NCBI GenBank assembly: GCA_000934385.1
Contig: KN880487.1
Location: 62,001-126,000, forward strand
Length of the DNA stretch: 64,000 bases
DNA from: Cylindrobasidium torrendii FP15055 ss-10
Taxonomy: Eukaryota; Basidiomycota; Agaricomycetes; Agaricales; Physalacriaceae
Direction of reading: 5' to 3'
How positions within the stretch are numbered: the stretch's first letter is position 1; each line of letters starts with the position of its first letter. The notes below the pieces were generated by a model that worked only from the letters and a program-made list of their open reading frames with translations, was not told the origin of the DNA and did not search any database. Positions 1 through 8,324 of this stretch are shown in pieces. The position numbers and the translations under genes were made by a program.

Positions 1-165
1 GCACTCCGAGAACGCGCCTATCCTGGATGTATTCAGGCTTTGGAGATGAACCGTACATGTCGTCCTCAGGGATCGCTGGTAATGCTGAGCTTGGTGTTGG
101 GCGAGGGAGGTGATGGTCCACGTACGGAAACGGAACGGCTGGGGTTGCTCTGTTGTGTTCGGCAT
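1..165 (-). CDS. 5' end of an unidentified gene, truncated by the window edge
   Basis: A short first exon (126-165) begins at an ATG. It is followed by a GTACGT donor, an intron of about 50 bp (76-125) ending in CCAG, and a second exon open to the window edge. The peptide starts MPNTTEQPQPFRF and continues with a polar, Pro/Asp-rich stretch. I recognise no domain in these 38 residues. A TTTATAA sequence lies just upstream of the ATG. It could be a TATA element, although it is very close to the start codon. The model rests only on splice signals and an open second exon, so it is tentative. The rest of the gene would lie outside the window. Confidence 0.35.
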   Translation of the reverse strand, partial: MPNTTEQPQPFRFRTWTITSLAQHQAQHYQRSLRTTCTVHLQSLNTSRIGAFSEC

Positions 166-809
166 GGTTTTAAATGGTTATAAAGTCGTTCGGATGGGGA
201 CAAGGTGGTCGTTGGAAGTTGTTGACTCGAAATGGACGATCGAGCTCCATCACAATATTTTGCACAGCCATGCATCACGATGAACCAACGTTCGTACCTC
301 GCCAGTACTAGTCGACCAGGTTGCCGGTCTGTCTAGGCTCAAGTACTGCATTCTAAAAATCATGGTACGACCTCAATTAAAGTTTGCATTTCATGATAGG
401 CCTAGCACAAGTCAGCCAGCACAAAATTACAGTCATTTTACCGTGTTGCACGGCTACTTTCCAGCTGGAGCATCCGAGGAGCATCTGTTAGTAGGCATGC
501 TAGCGTTCATTCCAGGTGCACCATGCTGCTCCTTAGCTTATTTAACACTACTGTAATGTAAGGGTTGTAGCCTAATGCTTAGGCGCGGCCGAGTATGCGC
601 ACTGGTGACTGCACTGAGGTAGCGTTGTCACCGCTGTACAAGCAGCTCACTTTTTGTGGGGTTGCGATGAAGTACTCGACAGTGTCTGTACTATCGTCTG
701 CAGTGTGGCAGATACGCGAAGAATGCAGAAGTATCCAGCCCCGAGAATTCAAAGCCATCACAATGGAGGCGTTCAACATGAGCTAGTACGTTCCCACATA
801 AAAATACAA
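166..809. other. Intergenic region
   Basis: I see no convincing gene here. Short open frames of 60-80 codons on both strands lack splice logic or recognisable motifs. The region holds the upstream side of the truncated gene at the window edge and the downstream side of the PIH1-type gene. Confidence 0.5.
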
Positions 810-1711
810 TTAAGCAGTTATCACAAGCACCTTCTCCTTCGCGTTCCATTCAGACTCTGCAGTGTCGACCTCAAATGGACGCTGCCGCTTGAGTGAGGCG
901 ACATCAGTTTGAGGATGAGCCTCAATCAGCTCTGCCTCCGGTCGAGAAAGGTCGATATCCAGGTTGGGTAGGCCCTCTACAGCAAGGATGATACGTCTGG
1001 CCTCGATGTCCAGCTCGGCCTTCTGTATCTGCGCCTTGGTCAAATGCGGCGTCTCGATGCGCACTTTGAGCTGAGCGCCAGCTTTGGACCACGTCCAAGA
1101 CCATGGCGAACCCGCAGGAGGAAGGGATACTTCTTCAATGAGTGATTTTGCAGGGACCTTGTCTGCTGGCTTTGGGGCCTTGGACGGTATAGTGACCGTG
1201 CGCGGCTCGAGTGCTCCTTTGGACACGATATTCGGTGTCGCAATCGTTCTCGAGAGTAGAACACCGTTCTTTGCCTCGAGTTGCTGGAGTCCGAGTTCGA
1301 TTAGAAATAACTTGAAGTCTGGATCTTTGAGCGCACGAAGTTTGAGTGATTTGTTGTAGATGCAGTCGAAGACAAGGCTCGAGTTGCCCTCTGGGAATTC
1401 AAAACACGGTCAGCACTCAGCTTGGGTATGGGTGGGGGTGTCGAATTACTTTTGTCCAAGTCTGAGCGCGCTTCAGATACTACGACTGGCACATAGTATC
1501 CTCCCTCGGACATCTTCTCGTCGTCTTGGCCAGCCATAGCGCGTTGAATCACTTCATCGCTAGCGTCTGGTGGTGCAGGAACTTGGCTTTCCCATGCGAT
1601 ATTTACAAAGACTTTTATGCCTTTTGGCGTATTTTTACCATCTTGAAGAGTGGATGTCTTGATGCAAAACCCGGGAATGGGTTTGAGCGTGACTTTGCCT
1701 GTGGCATTCAT
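810..1711 (-). CDS. PIH1/Nop17-family R2TP chaperone adaptor
   Basis: Two exons (1450-1711 and 810-1390) joined through a GTAATT...CCCAG intron give 280 codons, close to the usual PIH1 length. The first exon carries the N-terminal PIH1 domain: a PIPGFCIKT start, KGIKVFVNIAW, then YYVPVVVSEARSDLDKKG. The second exon has the middle of the domain (SSLVFDCIYN, DPDFKLFLIEL) and a C-terminal CS-like beta-sandwich ending EKVLVITA. PIH1 proteins link the Rvb1/Rvb2 AAA+ ATPases and Hsp90 (through Tah1) in the R2TP complex, which assembles box C/D snoRNPs, RNA polymerases and PIKK kinases. The ATG at 1711 is preceded by CCCCTTTGCAG, a good acceptor, so a short upstream exon is possible. Confidence 0.85.
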
Positions 1712-1859
1712 CTGCAAAGGGGATCCACGCGGATGATGCGATCGCTGACATCCTTGCCGAAGTACCGCCGACTACAACTACGGCTCACTGACGGTAGCTT
1801 CAAAAAAGCTGGCAAACTTTCGCCCGACAAAGCATGTATCTTCATTGCCCGGCTCGATG

Positions 1860-2314
1860 CTATCTTTCCTCCCGGAACTCATTCTGTCCATCATGTTCAA
1901 ATTCTTTCCCACTTGTCCCATCTTTCAGAGCATCTTCGGTGTCGACAGCGCGCTATAGACAAATGTAGTGAGCCCATAAAGGGAACCAGATGCGCTTTGA
2001 AATATCACTCACCTTTTCCCACTTGACAGTTCCATCCTTGAGGGCATGTTCGGTGTCTACTGCACGCTGCGAGACAGTTCAGCGATATCACTCTTAGTCT
2101 CGTTATCCGAAACCAACCCTTTCCCATTTCACGGTTCCATCCTTGAGGGCATGCTCGGTATCTACAGCTCGCTGTGCACAGACTCAACCTTCCGGGGAAT
2201 CTCAGAATAACTAAATTGACTGACCTTGTTCACGATATCCTTCAAGTCGACTACAGGAGCAGCGAAGGCGGATAGGACGAAGGCTGCGGCAGCGACAAGA
2301 ACAAGACGGGTCAT
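1860..2314 (-). CDS. Secreted repeat precursor with Kex2-type sites; candidate RiPP precursor
   Basis: Four phase-0 exons (2225-2314, 2118-2171, 2013-2066, 1860-1952) with introns of 53, 51 and 60 bp encode 108 residues. Exon 1 is a signal peptide (hydrophobic core VLVAAAAFVLSAF, likely cut after SAFA) plus a short propeptide ending in NK. Exons 2 and 3 are both 54 bp and each encodes one repeat, R + AVDTEHALKDGTVKWE + R/K. Exon 4 starts with a diverged third repeat (RAVDTEDALKDGT) and an unrelated tail. Each exon begins with Arg after Lys or Arg, so every repeat is bounded by a KR or RR pair, the recognition site of the Golgi protease Kex2. This is the architecture of fungal Kex2-processed repeat proteins, including dikaritin precursors. 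A TATAATAAAT sequence lies at about 2351-2360. The divergent UstYa gene suggests that the excised peptides are oxidatively modified. A pheromone-like or wall peptide is the alternative. Confidence 0.75.
1911..1952 (-). repeat. Precursor repeat unit 3, diverged
   Basis: The first 13 residues match units 1 and 2 with a His-to-Asp change. Beyond them the DNA still aligns, but about four bases are missing and the donor site is lost, so the frame shifts and reads into a unique tail. Confidence 0.7.
2013..2066 (-). repeat. Precursor repeat unit 2 (one exon)
   Basis: A 54-bp exon encoding the same 16-residue core as unit 1, ending in Lys. It has its own CAG acceptor and GTGAGT donor. Confidence 0.85.
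2118..2171 (-). repeat. Precursor repeat unit 1 (one exon)
   Basis: A 54-bp exon encoding R-AVDTEHALKDGTVKWE-R. It differs from unit 2 at eight bases. Seven changes are silent and one swaps Arg for Lys in the dibasic site. Confidence 0.85.
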
Positions 2315-2758
2315 GGTTCGAAGGATAAATCGTCGTTGGAAGATCTGTGCATTTATTATAGCACCAAGAACCCTCACACTGAACGGGTGCCCTCCCCAGT
2401 TACAACCAAGCCACACTGCACCACCTCGAACGTGATGAGAGACTAATTTAGTTTGCGGAGTAAGTGGAAGGCATGACCGGCCCCGGTCATGTACCACCAT
2501 CCAACCGCGCTTTCTGTGCCATCCCACGGTGCTTATCATTGGGAGGTAGATGAGTCAGTTCCACTTTCCCACAGCGAACCTTGTGGTGTCGTGCGATTCG
2601 CCATTTCCAGGGTTGAATAGCACACACTGTCCTCGTCTTCGATAGTGCATGAACAGGCGGAAGGCCGTGACTTCGCTGCCGACTGTGCTCCGAACTTGGA
2701 GCCTAGATCATCATGTCCTGTGGGAGCATGACCGTGGATATCCTTGCTTCGTGCGACC
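2315..2758. promoter_or_regulatory. Shared divergent promoter of the precursor and UstYa genes
   Basis: 444 bp separate the two start codons. The region holds an AT-rich TATA-like element for the precursor (2351-2360, reading TATAATAAAT on the minus strand) and a perfect 9+2+9 inverted repeat at 2472-2491. I see no gene inside it. The arrangement is typical of co-regulated biosynthetic gene pairs in fungi. Confidence 0.6.
2472..2491. promoter_or_regulatory. Perfect palindrome, candidate operator
   Basis: CATGACCGG-CC-CCGGTCATG is an exact 9-bp inverted repeat around a 2-bp spacer. CGG/CCG-containing inverted repeats are the usual targets of fungal Zn2Cys6 regulators. It lies 157 bp upstream of the precursor ATG and 267 bp upstream of the UstYa ATG. 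No regulator gene is visible nearby, so its role is inferred. Confidence 0.5.
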
Positions 2759-3771
2759 ATGGGGAACGAGTCTTGTACTGGCGAGGAGTACGTCCCGCTC
2801 GTTTCCAGTGCAGATGAAGAGGGTCAGCGCGATACCGAAAAGCCCAAGTCGCGGACATCAAATCTCATTCTCAAGTTTGCCTGTGTCTTCGAGGCTTTCG
2901 TCATTGTTGCGCTTGTATTGGATCGGGTTTATGGGCGGAAGGTGTTGTGCACAGGACAGTCGTTCACCGAAAATGGAGTGTATTATGAGCGAGCTGCTCT
3001 ATTCTGTGCGTCGTATATTTGCTTCAATGGTCTACAGCTTCTTGACGTTCAGCGTCGCATTAGCACCTGCACACGAAGCGTTGGAGCATGAAGTTAAGAC
3101 GTTCACTGTTGGCAAGAAGGACAGGACATACCAAGGAACTTCTCCCGAAGTAGACGCTGCATGGATTGAGCTATACAACCGTATGTGTTACAGTGTGTGG
3201 CAGAGAAATACTATACTTATCTCGGCCAAGAAACTATCTTCAAGATACCGAAAGCACAGGCTGCAATGCTCCCCAACAGAACATGGCCACTCGTTGATGA
3301 ACCTGGATATTACATTGCTACGCTGGACGTCTTCCACCAGCTGCATTGTCTGGTACGATCAGCTAAATTATGGATATTCCCAAGGCTGCTTATCTGAAGG
3401 TTTGTAGAATAACGTTAGAATGGCCTTAACTACGGAGGCGTACAAGACTGAGCACGGTGTAGAGCATGACCACATCTCCCACTGCATTGACAGTATCCGA
3501 CAGTCACTCATGTGAGTAGACATCACTTTCAGCACCAAACACCCCGTTGACCAGCATTCACAGGTGCAGTGCGGACGTGTCCGTGAATGTATGGCAGTGG
3601 GACGAAAGCTATGAGGACGATGTTAAACTTGTGGGACGGAGCAACATCGCACACTCGTGCCGAAACTACGATCGGTTGTTGGAATGGGCGCAGGAGCGAG
3701 CTATAGAGAATATGCCTGATGGCACTGTGAAGCTACAGGATGATTTAAAATGGCCGCATGGTGACTGGTAG
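2759..3771 (+). CDS. UstYa-family (DUF3328) oxidase
   Basis: Five exons (2759-3005, 3064-3180, 3231-3352, 3408-3511, 3564-3771) give exactly 266 codons (265 aa). The protein has a polar N-terminus, one transmembrane segment at about residues 40-60 and a lumenal domain. The family landmarks are present in order: SPAHEALEHEVK, SPEVDAAW, the first HxxHC motif (HQLHC, about 157-161) and the second (HISHC, about 184-188). These His/Cys motifs are believed to bind the copper used for catalysis. UstYa proteins cyclise or oxidise precursor-derived peptides in ustiloxin, asperipin, phomopsin and cyclochlorotine pathways. Nothing looks broken. The precursor-like gene opposite gives a plausible substrate. 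Many basidiomycete DUF3328 genes remain uncharacterised, so the exact reaction is unknown. Confidence 0.88.
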
Positions 3772-3855
3772 CAGTGTTTGCCGTTGTATCCAGTAAACAT
3801 GCTGTAAGCACAGTTTGAGCATCTCATTATTAGTATTACAGTTGCCGCGCTTCTC

Positions 3856-3863
3856 TCACGTGA
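3856..3863. promoter_or_regulatory. TCACGTGA octamer upstream of the GH47 gene
   Basis: A palindromic TCACGTGA lies 108 bp upstream of the mannosidase ATG. The CACGTG core is the binding site of bHLH factors such as Cbf1. The same octamer recurs at 6556 and 36220. Confidence 0.35.
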
Positions 3864-3970
3864 CGGCGCCTTTGTCCTAACGGGGTATGTGGGCGTGGGA
3901 AATGACGCAGCGCGTCATGATCGGTCGATACGTGTCGCGCCTCTTGGCACCGTTCTTTCCTGTGACGACC

Positions 3971-6394
3971 ATGTCGGAGCCTACTACACGCAGGCGCAAG
4001 ACGAAAGCCTCCCAGCCGGCTGCGGAGACAAAAAAACAAGATGTTCGTGCTAGCAATGCTTATTTAAATTTAGCTTTGGGACTGACAGAAATAAATGCAA
4101 TGTAGGAGTCGACAGCAAAGCAGGAAGTGCCGGAAACGGACGATATCGACTTTTCTGTGGTTCAGAGATACATCAAACTATTGTGGATACCCCTTATGAT
4201 CTGGCTGGGAACATTTGTGTACCTTGTACGACAAGTCTTCAAACTCCAGAGTCATAGTGCATGCTAACACTCATTAGAATCCAGACTCGGTGCAAGATTT
4301 GGCCAGTGATTGGCTTGGAGATACCCTGTTTAGCTCAGGCTATAGTGCAGTAGACATAACTGCCGATGTAGAAAAGCGGGACGCCGTGGTTAATGCATTC
4401 AAGGTGCGTATAGATGCCGCCTGTGCTTCCATAGCTCATAGTGTCGTAGAATGCGTGGGGCGCCTACGGTTTGTCTAGTTCAGGCAACGCGAATATCATG
4501 CTAAATAGCTTCAGAGCGCGATGCAATGGGCTGTGACGAATACCATCCCATCAGCAAGAAGGGATCCAACTTGACCGAAGCAGGCGGCATTGGATACACC
4601 GTTGTTGACGCACTAGACACCATCATGATGATGGGCCTCAAGGAGGAATATGCACGCGCCAGGAAATGGGTAGAAGAAAAACTGGACTTTGAGAAAGATG
4701 GGGAATTCAACACGTTCGAGGTGCGCCTCAGTCATGCTTGCCGGACGTGTACTCATCTCATGCAGACCACCATTCGCGTGCTGGGCGGCCTGCTTTCAGC
4801 ATATCATCTATCCGGCGGAGATAAGCTGTATCTGGACCGTGCCGTTGATGTTGCAGACCGAATCATGTCCACCTTTGACACCCCTTCTGGCTTACCTCTG
4901 CCCATGGTCAACCTTGCGAAACGAGTAGGCATTCCCGACCGGGACTACCCCCACCTAGTCAGTACAGCGGAAGTTTCAACCCTCCAGCTTGAGTTGCGCT
5001 ACCTTAGCATTCTCACCGGCGAGGATTCATACTGGGACAAGGCTGAAAATGTACGACACCTTTATCTTTTCTCCTGTATTTTCTCACTGTCGCCGTAGGT
5101 CATGAAACTCATCAAGCGTTCAAGAACACCCCACGGGCTTGCGTCTATCTATCTCCAGTCCGTTTCCTGATCATCCCCATTCTGGAGTACTCATTCCCAA
5201 ATAGTGTAGAGGGAGGGCAGTTTGTTCCCTCTGCTATACGTCTGGGATCTCGAGGCGACTCGTACTACGAATATCTGCTGTGCGTCTTTACCTAGCAAGC
5301 GTGGACATCATTGACGTCGCATAGCAAGCAGTTCATTCAGACAGTACGCGCTCCCATATTTCGGGAATAACGTGCTGAACCTCCTTTCAGAATCAAAACG
5401 AAGATGTCTTCCGCGACGTGTGTTGTGCCTATGACCTGACCCGCCCTATCTGACCCCTCACATAGATGTACGACGACTCTGTGCAAGGGATACACGACCA
5501 TCTCATTCAGGAGAGCGAGGCTCGAAAGATGATCTACACCTCTGAGCTCGTCCCAGAACGCAATGCTCAAGGTCAACTGTGAGTTGCATATCTCGGGACG
5601 CGGGAAGACACACTCAACAACCGATAGACTATGGAAGCTGGTCCCCAAGCAAGACCACCTCGTTTGCTTCATCGGTGGTTCGCTTATGCTTGGCGCAACC
5701 CTCACTGGCGCATATGAGGACCATGTCTCCATTCCACCTAAACCCAAGGAACTGACTGAGACAGGCCAGCGCGACTGGAAGACGGGTGTAGAGCTCATCA
5801 AGACCTGCATGGACACACACGATACGCAGACCGGCTTGTCCCCGGAAATTGTGCACTTTAGGATTGCCAGCGACAGACAGCACCTGGACAAGGCCTCATC
5901 ATACGCACCTATTGACTGGTACATCAAAGGCGCAGGTGTGGGTGAATTCCCTCCGTACGATGCGCGGTACATGCTACGTCCGGAAACGGTCGAGTCGTTG
6001 TTCATCGCATACCGCTTGACTGGCGACCGGAAGTACCGTAACTGGGGATGGAGCATCTTTACTGCAATTGAGAAGCACTGTAAGGTGGCGAGCGGTGGGT
6101 ATGCGACTATTGTGAATGTGGACGAAGTCCCAGCGAGGTTGGAGGATAAGATGGAGACATTCTTCTTGGTGAGCTGCCCCATACGGGGATTGTGCTCGTT
6201 TGCTGACGAAACGTAGAGCGAGACGTTGAAGTATTTGTTCCTTCTCTTCGAAGATGGGGATGTCTTCCCATTGGATAGTATGTGCTCCTTGTTGGTCATT
6301 ATATCACGCGCTGATACAGCTTGTAGAGTACGTCTTCAACACCGAGGCGCATCCATTCCCTATATTCGAGTCTACACGGAGAGCGAGGTTCTGA
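3971..6394 (+). CDS. GH47 class I alpha-1,2-mannosidase, ER/Golgi type
   Basis: Fourteen exons: 3971-4042, 4106-4225, 4278-4403, 4450-4468, 4515-4720, 4766-5050, 5099-5157, 5205-5279, 5325-5343, 5391-5417, 5466-5578, 5628-6168, 6217-6277, 6327-6394. They sum to 597 codons. The protein is a type II membrane protein: a basic cytosolic tail, a membrane anchor at about residues 46-64 (YIKLLWIPLMIWLGTFVYL), then the (alpha/alpha)7 catalytic domain. Family signatures include RDAMGCDEY, TVVDALDTIMMMG, GGQFVPSAIRLGSRGDSYYEY, WKLVPKQDHLVCFIGGS, MLRPETVESLF and the C-terminal FNTEAHPFP. It removes mannose from N-glycans of secretory proteins. Two exons are only 19 nt; the first encodes NAWGAY, which the domain needs. 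Confidence 0.93.
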
Positions 6395-6900
6395 TTAATT
6401 ATGGAGGATGTGATATTTATCTATCGGAAAAAATAATATTCGGAAGGGTCTGTATCATTATCGCTGTGTTTGTGTGCGTCTGGGCTAGAATTGGCCCTTT
6501 GAGTGAGGGGCAAAGTCTCTTTCCATTTTGGGCACCGTGAGCCTCATGGTGCCGCTCACGTGACACGGGAACAAACTCGCTGCGGAAGTCTCGCAGTGTC
6601 CTTGCCGACGCCCGACCGACCCCCGATTGAGGTCGGGACAGGATACGTGAAGAAAATATCGTGCATAAGGTCTCGTTCGTTGGCCTGTCTCCCGTAATAG
6701 GTAGAACGGGGGAGCGAGGCACAGAGTCTCCGGGCACCCTTTGCTAACGGGCGGTAACCGGGTAATATCACGTACCTACATCTCTCCAAGACTTACTATT
6801 AGCCACTTGCCTCTTCGTCTCTTCCCTTCACCAGAAGCGAAATCAGCTCAATATTGTGCGTTTGGACAACCCATGCCAGTGACTGCTTCTTATCAATATT
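6395..6900. other. Intergenic region downstream of GH47
   Basis: No convincing gene. A TCACGTGA octamer lies at 6556-6563. A short GC-rich inverted repeat (CCCGACC...GGTCGGG) lies near 6610-6640. Confidence 0.45.
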
Positions 6901-6903
6901 CCT

Positions 6904-7841
6904 GTGCGCATGCGTCTCGACATGAACTACATGCAGATTCACGCGTCAATAAACCCGTCGCGTCGGCAAACCCAATCACCGGCTGGGCCTTCCCCCGGAC
7001 GACCCATCGACAGCACAGACGACGCTGAGCTCACGCTTCCGTTGGCTAGTAACGTCAAAGACGCGGAGTCCCCTTCCACCATCCTCGACACCAGTTGCGG
7101 AGCATCAGCATCGACAAGCGCGGCCCTCTGTATATCTGCACTAGAGAGGGCATTAATACGCGCTGAAGAACGTGCAGAGAGCAAAGGGGAAGCCCTCATC
7201 GGGGCTCGCGGAGCTCTCGCTGTCGCCAATATGGATTTGAAGCTCAGAGCGTTATAAAGCCGAGTTCGACCAATTGTCTGCGGTATCCAGCGAGAGCCAA
7301 CATAGCCTAGCTGAATTTCGATCCCAGCTCGACGAGAGACTGACAAAAGTGGAGTCCGCTTGCGAAGGCAAAGACCATGCATTGAAGGAAGTGCAGGCCA
7401 AGCTTGACCTGGCAACGGCCGAACACACAGCACGAACGTCAACTTTTGAGCGACGCGATTGAGGCGCTTCGGCAGGCAAACGCCAGAATCAAGCAGCTTG
7501 AGGCTAAGGCCATAGCGGACACTAACAAGTGGTTCGTCGAACAAGAGCCTCTGCACGGGATGGCCGTTGACTCAGAAGCAAGAGCGAAGCAGCTGAATAG
7601 AGAGAGGATTGTTTTGGAGGAAAACTTGGAGGATAGGGGCATTGGAAGACACTGTGGCTCACAGCAGTGTTGCTGCAATCATGAATATCGGCATCCTGAC
7701 ACCACAGGCCCTCAAAGTAACGTGCTTGGTCTAACGCCGCCCCCCACTCGGCGAATACTCCCAATCCCACGTCGCAAGCCAATAGTCAAGCTACCGACGC
7801 GAACTTTTGAGAATATATCTTTCTCATTATTTATCGAGTAA
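6904..7841 (+). pseudogene. Decayed copy of the local coiled-coil protein family
   Basis: This stretch matches the C-terminal part of its two downstream paralogues but not their N-terminal domain. The family signature (LERALIRAEERAESKGEAL) is present around 7140-7200. The coiled coil then breaks. One frame ends at a TAA near 7257, while the next frame resumes RYKAEFDQLS, matching QRYKAENNS of the 11-14 kb paralogue. A second break near 7430-7460 moves the frame again before LSDAIEALRQANARIKQLEAK. I found no introns that repair both breaks. Upstream, the MAYEF-type N-terminal domain is not recognisable. It is probably a truncated, frameshifted relic, though the 5' end could hold an unusual exon. 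Confidence 0.6.
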
Positions 7842-7893
7842 GTGAGAACTAGTCGAGACTCGATTGCACATTCCAGGCACAATTGATCTTTGA

Positions 7894-8105
7894 GAGCTAA
7901 ATCTGGAAAATGACGTAGATGAACAATTAAAAAGATCGGTGGTATTACTAAGCAACCGAAACAAACTCAAACTCGTGCGCAACAAGGACAATACAGTGGA
8001 TCAAAATCTGTGGGAGAAATTTTTTTCGAAAGGCATATTTGTGCGCACCGAGTTTGACACTCGAGCCCCGCAAGAGACGGAATGTATTTGTTTGCATCCT
8101 TCAAG
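7894..8105 (+). other. Coding-like open stretch of unknown origin
   Basis: An open frame of about 70 codons without a start codon ends at a good AG|GTAAGA donor. Its translation is charged and protein-like (for example LWEKFFSKGIFVRTEFDTRA). A second short exon and donor may follow around 8150-8165. It could be the 3' end of the decayed coiled-coil copy or a separate gene fragment. I do not recognise it. Confidence 0.3.
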
Positions 8106-8324
8106 GTAAGATACAATTACTTACTTTAATCTTGCCTCGTCAAAACACAGGATAGAGCTAGGTAAGACTGTTGTCAGTATTTCCCATAAGCACAGAGAAC
8201 AATAGGCCTAGCAGGATAGCGGCTGTAGCCATCTTAACACCTCAATTCATTTTACGCGGCAAGGTTGTCAAACTCATACCACGTGGAAGGTGCTTCGGAT
8301 ACCGCTCCTTAACCTATCACCACC

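Noticed and set aside
1526..2026. A 166-codon plus-strand frame across the PIH1 and precursor genes
   Set aside because: It overlaps well-supported exons of both genes on the other strand and shows no domain.
5337..6299. A 320-codon open frame on the minus strand
   Set aside because: It is antisense to the mannosidase catalytic exons, has no motif and reflects codon bias of the real gene.
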